Positions 1 through 13,776 of a stretch of 64,000 bases of DNA are shown here, piece after piece; within the stretch, counting starts at the first letter, position 1, and every line of letters starts with the position of its first letter. The DNA comes from Telmatactis stephensoni (Eukaryota; Cnidaria; Anthozoa; Actiniaria; Isophelliidae), in contig JALIZF010001572.1 of NCBI GenBank assembly GCA_029948255.1, positions 62,001 to 126,000 of the forward strand, in the 5' to 3' direction. The notes beneath the pieces were generated by a model. The model had not been told where the DNA came from. It worked only from the letters and a program-made list of their open reading frames with translations, and did no database searches. The translations under genes were made by a program, and so were the position numbers.

Positions 1-204
1 GAGGAAAGTGGATGACCCTGAACATCTGTAAATCAGGAATACACTTGGCAAAGATGACACAAAAGACCTGGACCTTATGCTTCAAGATGTAAGGTTGAAG
101 CTGTGATACACATATTCCATTCCCAATCTGGACAAGCAAATTCCTGAGAGGTCCATTTATTATCATAATTTGCATAATTTCACACTGTCAAACAAAAGTC
201 TTGA

Positions 205-545
205 CTGGGAATAGGGTGACAGCCCGGGGGGGGGGGAACTCCGATCGTAAATGGACGGGGATGCTCATCGTACCTTTTAGGGGTCAAAATCAGTGATCTG
301 GTACCTTTTAGGGTGTCTCAGACTTTAGTGGACTACTAGAGACCTTGCTGGTACCTTTTAGGGTGATTTTTTCCTCCATCAACGATTAAATACTGGAAAC
401 AAAGATCTGATTGCACGACCATTACATTGGTCATATATAAATAGACACAATTGATCGCTTGATTGACTAAAATATGCAAAATGTTAAATTCAGTGTTTTT
501 GAGTTGGTACCTTTTAGGGGTAAAAACATGTATTGCCACGCCCAC
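205..545. repeat. Region with four copies of GTACCTTTTAGGG
   Basis: The word occurs near 270, 301, 350 and 507, preceded by a G-homopolymer and ATGGACGGGGATGCTCATCG. Looks like an interspersed repeat in the Slp-A intron; no coding signal. Confidence 0.5.
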
Positions 546-750
546 CTGGATATGACTTTGGTCATCTCAATGGCTTATTGACTGTAATGTGTTAGATAAT
601 ATTGCACTCTTCCCATTTGAGACTTTTATTCAATGTGCTGCATAATAAATGCATTCTGCAAATGGTTATAATAAAATTGTGATCAAACTCTTTTGCATTA
701 GATATATAATTAAATAAGTGATCTAACCAAGATATCAAATCACTGTTACT

Positions 751-1031
751 TAACCCTTTATAAGACGACCACCTCACTACAATGGATATTATTTGTTGGT
801 CTGTTTGTCGAAAATCTGTTGTTTCATTGTAACTCAACCCTCTATAAGATGACTACCTCACTACAATGGATACTATTTGCTGGTCTGTTTGTTAAAAATT
901 ATTTTGTTGTTTCATTGTAACATAGCCCTCTATAAGACGACCACCTCACTACAATGGATACTATTTGCTGGTCTGTTTGTCAAAAATCTGTTGTTTCATT
1001 GTAACATAGCCCTCTATAAGACGACCACCTG
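751..1031. repeat. Tandem repeat, 84-88 bp unit, just over three copies
   Basis: Unit contains TATAAGACGACCACCTCACT, ACAATGGATACTATTTGCTG and GTTGTTTCATTGTAAC; TATAAG recurs at about 759, 843, 931 and 1014. Ends about 55 bases before the 1086 exon. Confidence 0.85.
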
Positions 1032-1085
1032 ATGGTTCCTAGGTTGCCCATGTAACTGAACAATGTTTCCTTTTTGTTTTATTAG

Positions 1086-4000
1086 ATGAAATGCCAACTC
1101 CACCAATTATTGGCTTGAATCATGACAACCAGAAAGTCCATCGACCAATACCTGTTCACATGTCCGCCATACGAGAAGGCAAAACCGAGGAAAAGAAACA
1201 TGGCAGCAAAGATGAATCAATGGACGATGACAGGGAAATAAATGAGGTAAACCAGAATTACAAACCAGCATATAACAAAGCAATTCCTGCAAAGAAGAAC
1301 TTCACTAGCAGTAGTTTCAGTGACAAGGAAGAAGCAGCTGAAGACAGTGCTGAAGAATCTGGTCGCTCTACACCAACACAAGACAACGGTTTGTCAGGTA
1401 AGGTTTTATATCCTGAAACGAATTCAAATACATGAAAATGGTTGATAGACAGTGTAGAATTATAAGGAAATAACTACTTGCCATATTTGAAAGATGGGGT
1501 GATTTTCTTCATGAAAAGAACTGTTTTTTTTGGCCACTTCTCCTGACAATGTATGTTTATTTTAATAATTTATTAAAAAGATAAAAAATGCGCGCGCTAG
1601 CCCTCCTTGTTTAATTTGCTTGGCGCGCGCGCTTGTTATGCATGGGTTTCCTGTGGTAGTATCGCGCGCTTGTTGTGAATGGGTTTCCTGTAGCTTTGTC
1701 CCGCGGGATCGCCACAGGAAACCCATTCACAACAAGCGCGCGCTCGTCCCGTGGGATATCGGGAGGATATTACCACAGGAAACCCGTGCATAACAAGATC
1801 GCGCGCGCCAAGCAAATTAAAACAAGCGCGCGCATTTTTTTGTCTTTTTAGCGTATCAATAAAATAGTAAATAAATTATTAAAATATAAACTTCGTCACA
1901 AGTACAAGCTTCGTCAGGAGAAGTGGCTGGGCTGCCTGTGGTGAAGTCAGCAATTAACTTTTGTGGCCGAAAAAGACTGGGAATGTGTTAAAAAACAGGG
2001 AGACCGGTTCATTCACTGCAGGAAAACGAACCGTTGTTGATATTGCAAATGAAAATGCATTAGGTGCAAGGTTGTATTTTGAAGAGAGGATAAATTGTTA
2101 GTTTCACCCTACGAATTCTGCCGAGCTAGACTGTACCCAAAAACGTACGAATTAAAATGGTGCTCCTCCACTGAAAACAACGAAATTGGTACGGGTACAC
2201 CCTGTTCCGATGGCATATACAAAACTGACGAACAACAGAAGTAATTCCCGGTTCCGTGAGGACTGGGAGCAAATGTATATCAAAAAATCGATGTCTTCTA
2301 GAGCAATTCTCACCCCTCTCCACTGCAGTTGCTTCGGTAGCTCAGTGGTAGCTAGAACACCCGTCATGAAATTGGGGTGTCGTAGGTTTGAGTCCCGCGC
2401 GCTCGGAGCATCTGATTTTTTATCATACATTTGTTCTGTTTAACTTCCATCTTTAGAAGGTTTATCAGAAGTTGACTTCTCTGATGATGAACGATATGGT
2501 ACGGTTTTGTTTTGTTTGTTCGTTTGTTTGTTTGTTTGTTGTTGTTGTTGTTGTTTTTCACGTTTGTACTGTATAGTATCGAGATAAACATTGGTAATTT
2601 TTACCTTGATATTTCTGATCGAAATGATATCCTCCACATCTATCCTAATATAAAAGTCAGCAATGAAATTCAAGAGTGCACGAAAGCCCAAGTGACATTT
2701 TCAGGACAATTTGTGAACCAGGGCGGGCCCATTACTCCTGAGGACTCGATAGACCAGATAACATATCGGGCCAGTAATTTGTGGGAATAATTCCGGCAGT
2801 GCGCGAGCTCCCGTAAACTTCCCGTCAAATCATAGAAATTGAAAATCACGTGCGCTTTGATAAATACCTGTAAACTTTACTGGGTAAGTTGACCGTAAAG
2901 TTATCGTGTCTTTCGAGAAACGGGACCCTGATGAACGAGAGTTATGGGAGCGATACATCGATTGAAAGATGACTGACGAGATGTTGTTCGATCTCTTTTT
3001 AGTCAAAGTAACTCGAAATGCAAACCACAGCCATGTCAATGACGATGAAATGTCAGGCTTTCTAGATGGAATCCTGCAGCAAACATCCAATGAAGCAAAA
3101 GACACTCATTCACATGATAAACGTGATGATGATTCAGAAGAATTCAAGTCCTTGGAAACTAATGGTTACTATGACAACTCGATAAAACACGTCCATGAGC
3201 TTCATTCAGAACCTGTTGATGTTGATAACGTAGAGCATACCAAGGTAGGTGTTAGCCTGCGTTGCTGGCGGTCTGCGGTTTTTGGGCGGAGAAAGACCGC
3301 AGACCGCCAGCAACGCAGGCTAGGTAGGTGTCAGTTGTGACTCCTCCCCTTATACCACAGGAATCCCAATCCTAGAAGTTGCCAACTGAGATATCGATGG
3401 TTTCTAATGTCCATGGGATAATACGAAAGAAACTGACTAGCCTGGCTCTTCCATAACATCCTCGGAAACCTATTTTCATTTCTTTACCGAATCAATTTTC
3501 AGTGCATGTTAGTTTGCGCGAGTTCTGTGGTCAAAACAATAGTCCACCAAAGGTGCTCAATAGCCGACTTGCAAGATACATTTGCACACTTCACTTGTCA
3601 CATACAAAGGAATCAAGACGAGGCTACGTGCATAAAGCTCAGTCATTCGTAAAAAGACAAGTTTTAGCACGTAGTCTCATTCTAAATCATTTGTATGTGG
3701 CAAGTGAAACATATCTGGAACTGGACTATTGAATTGTTTTTGGTGGTGGGTATCGCGATATCATACACCCTAACCCTTGTGTGTTTCTATTCAGACAATA
3801 CTTTTATTACAGCAATTTGGAGATGTACTATCACAACCTACCCGTCCCGCACCTCATCCCTTATCCGCGAGTAAATACCCTTCATGTAATTATCTACAAG
3901 TTTTCGTTGTGTTCGTTTCTACATTTCTTGCCTTGCTAAGGGTTTGGCCACTAAAATACTGAGCAAAAGAGAATCTAAATTGGGAGCCTTACAGGTGTAC

Positions 4001-7000
4001 TCTATTTTGTGTAATGTTTTAGAAAATTGAATATTCGAAATATAACGCGCTCGCTGATTGGTTGGCTAACGAACAGAGACGTGCTGCACCAAAACGTCGA
4101 AAATGTTTTAAGCAATATTAAAGGATTGATTATGTCTCTGCGTCAGTATATGAACACTCTGGAAGATGTAAAGCACTTGTATTGAAAAGCGAAAGAAACA
4201 CCCGGCTTCGTTTCGTATTCCTAAGCTTGCTTTTCGTGTGCTCTACATCTTCCATCGTGTTTATATCACAGTACAGAGACATGCGCACCTTTTTTTACAT
4301 TAGATATCGTTTGATTTATAACAGGACCATCTAAATGTTAACACAGTGGAGAAATACCAGCGAACAGGATCAACTGCAGGCTCTGTTGACTCATTTCAAA
4401 CTGCGGCTGAATTCACTACACCAACTGGAACTCCATCTCACTCAGACTTCAATACGCCAACACAATCGTTGCCTAGTGACGACGAATCAGATTTCTTAGA
4501 TGCACGTGACTCCACCCCAATCCCCCCACAGCATGAAGAACAATGTAAGTAGCTCGTTGATTGGTTTTTACTTTAATTTATTTCATTGACGAATAAGATC
4601 ATCAGTTGGTAATTTATTTTACCTTTAAAAGAAGTAAAAAAGTTTATTTTACATATTTCTCGCCAAAGCAGTCCTCTTATAATTTCTTTTATTACCAGCC
4701 ATCTAGTTTATGGGATAATAGGCAGACTTAACAAGCATGACGCGAATACAGGACGTGAGATGACGAATTCAGTATCATATTCACCCGTTACATTACTATC
4801 GTGACGACGTCGCGACTCCACGTTCAGGACGCCATTTTACTTGTCTTCGCGTCTACTTCTTAACGTCAGTGACATCAATCACTGTGCAAAAAGGCAAATA
4901 TTCGGAAAGAATATGCTTGAATATAGACATGCATACTTTAAGTATTCAGGGAAATCCATTGGTATTCAAGACCGAGTGATGCAACGTCATGCTAGAATCA
5001 CTCGGAACGAATCCGGACAGAATTTCCATTTTCGTCCCGTATACTCTTGACTGACTTCACGTATAAATATTCGCGGCGTATATTTATACGTGAAGTCAGT
5101 CAAGAGTATACGGGACGAAAATGGAAATTCTGTCCGGATTCGTTCCGAGTGATTCTAGTATGACGTTGCATCACTCGGACTTGAATACTAATCGAATTTT
5201 CCTGAATACTTGAAGTAACAAGTATGATACTCTTGTATACTATTGTATTCGTTTAGTTGATGCTTCGAATATTCTTGAATATTGGACATTGTCAAATTCT
5301 TCCTACCGAAATACCCTACGAATATCAGTCGTATGTTACGAATATTCCTGAATACTAGACATCCCTGACGTTTTCTTAGCGAACAACCCTCCGAATTTCA
5401 GTCGTATGTTACGAATATTCCTGAATACTAGACACCCCTGACGTCTTCTAGTCGAACTACCCTCTGAATATCATTGGTATAATACGGATATTCTTGAATT
5501 CTCAACGTATTCTTCACAACATCCCATCGAAATACGGGAGATTTTCAAGCATTTTACCCATTCAAAGGCCTATAACTACATCAAAATACATAGAAAAACA
5601 AAATATACAAGTATAAACAAACAAATTCATAGCATTGAAATGTGTTTTATTAAAATACGGTATAGGATTTATCAATTGACATGGCGGTAACATTTGAACA
5701 GTAATAGATAATAGACTACTAACTTGAATCATTTAACTACTTGATATCTTAATAAACGTGTCTCATAGTGTCCTTTATATATACACTCAACTGTTCGCAA
5801 TCAATGTAGCCAGAGGACAAGTCGACGTACGCTATGAAGTACCTCAAAGAAACGGACATCGATCACTGGTTCCCAGCTTGGAGCATTTTTGGCCGCTTCG
5901 CTGAAGTCGCAATCCAAGATTCTCCAGTTTAACTTAAAAGATATAAAAGTATCTTAAAATCTTTTCATCTAAAAGCATAATCACAAGTCAATGTACGTAC
6001 AAGCTTTTTACCCGAGCTGATTTTATTTTACTCGAAAGAACAATCATATTCCCGTCATAGTGAAAACAAAATATGGCCATCCTAAAAGGAGTCTCTTTTA
6101 TGACCTTCTTCTTCCCTATAAGAAGGTTTAAAATTGACTTCTCGTACGATAAACTCGGTCAATACTAATAATTGCTTATCAAATATTCAACTTACCGCCA
6201 GAGACTTCGGCGTCCTTCCATTGTCGCCCTTGTAGAATACCTATTTCTACTCTGATGAAGCTTGTTCTTCTTTCAAACAATGTATTAAAGCTTTCTCTAT
6301 ATTTCCTCCTCGATTTGAGAATAATGTAGGCCATATTTTAGGCTCAAAATATAGGATTTTGTAGAACATATTCGCTATCTCCTCGATCGTACTTCAACCG
6401 TTCACTGAATGAGCGCCTACTATTCAAAACACGCACGTGATCAAATACCGTGTTTTCATTGGTTTATTGTGAGAAATGCACGGGATTCCTGTGCATTGAC
6501 CGCTGACTCAACATTTCGCTGGCCAATTATTAATTCATCGAAAAGACAAAGGTGTCTGTAAAGTTGTCTATGCATTTTGGACCTCTTTCTTTTGATTTTT
6601 GACCTAAAAACAGCTCAAAGGACACAAGTCAACAAGATAAAACAAAGGTACGTAAGATAAAGATACTTTTCGTGAGGTATTCCTTGATTAAGACCTTTTA
6701 AATCGACTTTGAAGGGAACGTAAATTTTGGCGCCAATTTTGCACAGTAGTAGGTCAACATGGTCCAAACTGACTGGATTTGGAAGCTGTTCCTTTTATTA
6801 TCCAAAGGGACACAATTAATTGTGCTTCTTATTAATTAAATTATTAATATTTTTGTTGCTTTTACTATGTTTGCTAAACAAAGTACTGTAAACTGCTTTG
6901 GATTCTATGTTGTTGATCAAGCATAAATAATTAATTTTGTTGTTGTATTAGACACTGATTATCCACATCAAACAATGAGTCTTACTTGTATTTTACAACC

Positions 7001-10000
7001 TGCGTTGTTTTATTCGTTAAAACATGTCCAAATTCATAACCAATTATATAACTAACTCTTTGCATTCAAATTTTCAAACATTTGCTTGGTTTTTAGGATT
7101 ACAAAGCAACCATTATTCCAGAATGTGCAAATATATCATGTGAAGCATAGCTAAGAAAAAGAAGAAGAAGAAGAAGAGGAAAAAAGAATTAATAATAAAA
7201 AGGTCTCTTCATGGCATTAAAAGAAACATGCTCTTGCAATATAAAAATTCAAAAGGATTTCCATGCATTGACTACATAAGGAAATGCTGCACTAGTGTAA
7301 GAGGAGAGAAAAAATCTATGCCAGGAAGATATAAAGGAGATGAACTGAAACTACCACAGCTACATGAAGAATTACCAACTGCAACAGCAATGCTGGTAAT
7401 TATATTTTTTCATATTTTAAAACTGCAAATGTGATTTATGTTGGTTAACATGTTTTGCATAATATTGTAGTATTGTAGTGTCATTTCACAGTGTTTTGAA
7501 AGTTACAGAGGGGAGTACAAAAAAATCCAACTATGCAGTGTACTTGTAGCTTTTTATTATGAAATATATTACTATTGTTTTGTTGGCATCATGATATTGG
7601 TATCCAGACATACTGGATCTAAATGAATCCAAACATTGATGCTTTGATGAGAATAAAAAATGTTCAACATTACAGAGGGGAACAGAAAAAGTGACATTTT
7701 TTAATCTTAAAATAAAACTCAAGAACTCTGCAAAGTTTTGATATATCAAGCACACTCTTTTACATAATAATGTTCCATATTTACCTGACTTTATAAAGTC
7801 ACAGAAGACAAGGTTGGTTTATTCATCTAAAGTTGTGATTTGTGGCCTAATCAATTTAAAGCACTTGTCATATATTAGGAAGTTACTAAAGGGAAATTCT
7901 GTCCATGACCTATTACACCATCAAATACCATGCAAAACTTGAAAATAAGACTCTTTCATGATAAATAAGCCAATTTAAATTACTTTCGTTGAAATGATAG
8001 ATAAGCTTATCTAAATTATTTTGTTTGAAACCTTGTTTCCTGATGAAACAATTTTCCCCGAACATTTCTATGATGTCACTGTTAGAGGGAATGAGTGCTT
8101 CATGTCCACCAGCACAGGCAACATTTTTGTAATATCTACATGTACATTAAAAAAATAGAAAAACAATCAGGACTTTATCATTTGATTATTCAGCTTCTTT
8201 GAAAAGTAATTTGATATTGTGTGTGAACATTAACTTTTTTTGTCCACAAATACTATGAAATGACCCTATCATGAAATCTTGACAAAATTTAATGTTTGAC
8301 ACAGAAGAGTGACTATAGATTGTATTATCTCTCAACAGGTGTAAATGAAACTGCTTATTGGAAGTGGAATGACCAAGAGTTGTTATTTATATGATTAAAT
8401 CCATGGTTTTTGTAAATAATTCACCCAGAAATGACTTGATTACTTAAAATTAACAGCAGAGTAAATTTTCACTTGAATGGTACATGTGACCATTTTTAAA
8501 AACTGACAATTTCAAAAATTTTGTCACAATTTGTCAAGTGACAATATTTATTCATGTGTGAGTATTACATAAATTTAGTCTGAAATTATTAGAATATCTG
8601 GCCATCAACAAAATTGTTTTTATTTTGTTGTAATTCAATTTTGTGACTTGCACTTTGAGATTTATATATATATTTTTTGTCAATTTTATTCATGTAATGT
8701 CTTTGTGTATAAATGTTTGCCCGAGCTTTATGATTTTGCACTACCCGGTGAGTGCCACTTAGTGAGATCTTCAGGCTGGTTTCAGTGCATAATTGAGTGG
8801 CTGGCAGGATTTATCCATGTGTGTGCATTATTGGATAAAATTGAACCTGAATGTATTGGAATATCTGTTTGTTCATAAAAAAATCACAGGAACTTGCAAT
8901 TGAAAAAGCCTCACATTTGTACTATTTGTTCATTTCGATTAATTGAAATCAACATTTTTGGTAAGACAGAACAATGAAAACGCGAATTTTGTTTATCAGA
9001 AAATCGCAATCAACAGATATCAGATTAAACGGCCAGTAACCTTGAAACGACTCGTGACCAAATGCTTTCAGCAAACCATCTCACAACAATAAAAAGAGTA
9101 CAAACACCAAAAGTTTACAATAAATTGATAACACCCACTTGAATGATTTCTTGAACATGTTAAAGAAAATCGACTTATCATTATGCCAGTAGTATTTATG
9201 CATGATGATGTATCACATTTTTGATCACTCAGAAATAAATGAATACTATTTGAAGATTCCAGTAATATTCACACTTCAGATATGAAAATCCTCATACGGT
9301 AGAAATATCTTTTACGAAAAGTATGCGTAAATATTCAAACCGCAGAAAGTATTATTCAAAGTCACAAAGAAATATTATTTTTGGGATTATCTGAAGTATT
9401 CTAGTTGAAAATCCCTGTGCATTCATACTTCACATACTCGAGTCCGAATACTCTAGAGATAAATGTTATGCAAAGTATGCGTAAGAATTCAGCATGTGTG
9501 CACTCTACTTATTGAAAAATGTTTATTGTATCAAAATATTGGTGTTTAGACATCTATTTTAGAATGTAAACTGCATGATGTATCACACTTTTCATCACTC
9601 AGAAATAAATGAATATTAATTGAAGATTCCAGTAATATTCATACTTCAGATATGAAAATCTTCATACCGTAGAAATATCTTGTACGAAAAATATGCGTGA
9701 ATATTCAAACCGCAGAAAGTATTTTTCGAAGTCACGAAGAAATATTATTTTTGGGATATCTGAAGTATTCTAGTTGAAAATGCCTGTGCATTCATACTTT
9801 ACATATTCGAGTCCGAATACTTTAGAGATAAATGTTATGCAAAGTATGCGTAAGAATTCAGGTTGTATACTACTAGAATACGTCACGTATATCATCCGTC
9901 TCGAATATCCTAGAATACTCCAAGTCAAGAAGCGATATTCTTTTTCTGAATACTCTTGAATATTTGCCTTTTGGCACAGTGAATGGTCATTTCGAACAAA

Positions 10001-13000
10001 TCAGCGCGGCCTCTTTTTTGACGTCGCGTCTCGTTTGTTAGATCAGTCATAAGGGCTGGAACACACGATGTAACATTTCCTAATGTTATACCGTCCAGTG
10101 ACCCCAGCAACTGTTGCGCGCAATGTCGCAGGTTTAGGATCAAATACTTCTGCAACATTGAACGTAGCATTGCAGAGGTAGACACACGGTGCAGCTGTGT
10201 TGCGAGCTATATTGCAGACAATATTGCATCATGTACGTCTGACATCCTATTTATCTTGAAATCACTTTGTAATAATAGTTACAAAAACGAGGGAGTTGGA
10301 ACCAGGAATAATGGGTATACCGATAACGTACTTCATTATTAACTCTAAGATCGTAAGAATTTACTAATAGATAATTTGAACATTTTAGTTCACAGTTTCC
10401 AAGATACCTATCAAGCTGATTCAGAGCATGTAAGTACTGTTGACTATGACATTATAACTCATACCTTAGATTTGATGTATTTAAAACTTGTACTTTACAC
10501 ACAGGAAGGTTTCTCCAACAAATACAAAGCTTATTACAAATCACGTTTTTAAGACAGTGGGGTGAGCCCATACAAGACCCATGTATTCCTGATTAACATT
10601 ATCATTTATTATAAACAAGAACATCTCCTGACTGATCAGCCAAGTTCTCGAGATGGCCGATAAAACTTTACCGTACAACTTTGAACATGGAGTCTTATTT
10701 GTGCTGTGAACTCTACTGGCTGAAACGTCAATCTTAGTTATACATTGAAATTTGTGCATGAACTAGTAGTGTGCTCATCGTATTAAATAATTCCACAAGA
10801 CCTATAACGTCTTGTCAATCTACAAACCGAGAACTAGTATATCAAAATATTAAAGTAAAAATAGCCGAAATAATCCTGAGATTGAGTCAAAACCTCTGGT
10901 CTCCCAGGTAATCAAGAACTAGAATAAAACGTGCAATACTGAACAATCTTGGATAACCTTGCTAAGGCAAACAGATCGCAAAATCGGTGTTACAAAAATC
11001 TTAGCTTAACAAAAATCCTCAACGAGCTACAAATGATCTAAAATATAAAATCAATGCATAGAAAAGTGTAGCGCAACCTTACGGTATAAATAAGCTGATA
11101 TTCGCTTGTTCTTATGAATTGTAATCATGACTTTCAGCATGGCCAGGACGTCGTTCCACCACAGATTGTAACTACAGCTGTTGATGACGATGCAACAAAC
11201 GTAAATGAAGAAAACGTCGATGATACTCAAGAAGACATCGATGAAGCTTTTGCTGTCTACGGTACAGATTTGTCTCGACGAACACTGTCTGATCGATTTG
11301 AAATGGTAGAGTACCAAGCCATCACAGTTGTAATGTTATTATAAGTAATACCATGACCCTGAGGGATATTAGTGATTAAATGTCCCCGAAGCCGAGGGAG
11401 GTTTAGTGGAAGTCCCGAGGCCGTAGGCCGAGGGACTTTTACTAAACCTCCCGAGGCTGAGGGGACATTTAATCACTAATATCCCGAAGAAGTCATGGTA
11501 TTACTTTGTAATACCATGATCACCGAGGAAATAAACGAAAATATACTTCGCTGTTTGTTCATCCAAAACTTGAAAATATTATACAATTCTTTTACCAATT
11601 GTGCGTAACCCTGTTCTCTGGGGGCTTTCGGAAATAGATTTCTTTGTTATATACTTACAATGAACAAGTATTTATAGGTTGTTAATCAATTCGAAAGCTA
11701 AATTGTTTTTCATAATGCTTTCTTCGCTTCGTCATGCCCATGCGCAAAATAGAATGCATAGATCCCACACGCGTAAGAGTGTGCAGTGGTAAGAGGTATC
11801 GGTGCGTTAGAAAGTTATATAGTTTCGGGACAGCGTGCAAAGTTGTCCCGATCGTCCCGATGATTGATATATGAGGGACTGTACCTCATGAATAACATGA
11901 GGGACGATTAGTTCTAATCGTCCCTCATTAATTATGGATGAGGGACGATTAGTTCTAATCATCCCTCATTCATAATTAATGAGGGATATTAGAACTAATT
12001 TTCCCTCTTTCTATTCATGAGGGAGGGATGTTAGCGATTAAACGTCCCTCCAAAAACAATAGATCCCGAGGTGATCATGGTATTATATAGCTAATTCAAT
12101 TAACGTTGTCGCTGAAAAAAGCCTAAAGCTTTGAGAGTGGAATCATGATTTTTTTTTTTTCAATCGTGCACATCATTACATAATGACACTCACTGTATGC
12201 TTGATTCTACCAAACCTTGGGACCCATATTCCTTAATTTCTCAGATAGCCTACAAAGAAGTGTGTTAGTACACAAAAGTTATTTGAAAGGCTTTAGCCTT
12301 TAAGCTTTTTCAGCGACAACGTTAATTGAAATAGCTATATCTCATGCATACCTTAAAGGTTTTTGTGACTATTTTACTGTCGATGACCCACAGCATCACT
12401 CATGTGCAGTCAAGAGTTTTCTTGTATATATCTATCATAAACTAGGGTTGACGAAAGAGAGGCCTAAACCTACGAGATTAGACCGAAAAGGAGTATGAAT
12501 AGATGCAAAACTTTTACTCTCACAAATTCACTTAAGACGTCAAAATGTGGTAAGAACACCCGTCACGCAACTTGATGCCTTCATGTGGCATGGTAAATTG
12601 TACTACCACACTTTGACGTCGTCTGCGCATCTATTAGAGTACACAGTCACGGAAAATGGAAACTATTTGTTAACGCCACGACGAGCTAGAGACCAATTAG
12701 AGCGCGCGTAAGATTCTTTAACGTCATTTGTGGGTGTGTACTGTAAACACACATGGAAATATGAACTCTTATTATTATTGATTATTGTTACCAGTCAGAT
12801 TGCGAGATTTTGTTCGAATGTTGTAAAATGTCGTGTTGATTTTCGTGCAGTTTTATAGTTTAAGTAATTTATACCTATACTTCTTTCGGATTAGTCGCGT
12901 AGGTTTGGGTCTCGACAACGTTATTTGAAATAGGGTGTATAACTACTTACAACTAGCAAATCAATGAAATTTGGAAAACAAAACCATTAAACGTATTTGA

Positions 13001-13698
13001 AGAGGAAGGTTTTCGCCTACTCTATGACTCCTTGACTCCCAATGCAAGACAGATTATTGGTGCAACTGTTAACTGTTATTTTCACAGGGTAGCCGAGAAA
13101 GCATTGTTAGTTACTATAGCGACGCAGGCGAGGGTCACTATGGCAACATACCTATCACTGGGGAGGTACAACTGGGCTTAAAGTATGATTTCAGAGCGGA
13201 AAAATTGGAAGTGCAAGTTCATCGTGCAAGAGAAATAGCTGCTGTTGATACAAAGAAGAACAATTCAGACCCGTAAGTAACTACTAACAATTCTTTCTTC
13301 CATTTGCTGCTCGTATCAGTAGTTTTATAGAGCGATTTTCGTATGAGTGGGAAACTTACCGAGCCGTACCGTGACCGTGTCAGTACCGTGCGGTGACCGT
13401 GCCGTTTTCCCAGTCATACGAAATCGGCTCTAATGTTCACCTTCTTCGCGTTATGTTGATAAATGGATAACGATTATTAGAGTTGATCACGGTGATATTT
13501 TCAGATTGACTAAAATTTCTGATATATGACTGCAGATCAGTCACACCCCGTAGTTGTAGGGTTCGCATGGCACCAGTTGGCAGTGGGCAACCCAGTCTAG
13601 ACCACCCCTCCCCTCCCTCGTTACTAGAAAACTAGTGAGCAGCAAAAGGTGAGCAAATGAATCTAACCCGCAAAAGGTGTGAATGTGGCTATCAAATC

Positions 13699-13776
<78 letters not shown>

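Larger units (their letters stand above)
4880..9981. mobile_element. CACTA/EnSpm-like DNA transposon, 5.1 kb, no transposase recognised
   Basis: Left end CACTGTGCAAAAAGGCAAAT and right end (reverse complement) CACTGTGCCAAAAGGCAAAT form an inverted repeat of about 24 bases, and AAT directly flanks both ends (4877-4879 and 9982-9984). CACTG termini with a 3-bp duplication fit the CACTA/EnSpm superfamily. Both subterminal zones are crowded with GAATATTC-like and GAATACT words and direct repeats, a known feature of that group. It lies in the Slp-A intron 4545-10388. No long transposase ORF is present, so it is non-autonomous or decayed. Confidence 0.55.

Noticed and set aside
1..27. Possible end of an Slp-A exon before a GTAAAT donor
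   Set aside because: One frame is open and the phase would fit exon 1086, but the residues (GKWMTLNI) do not resemble the expected Rab-binding domain end and only 27 bases are available.
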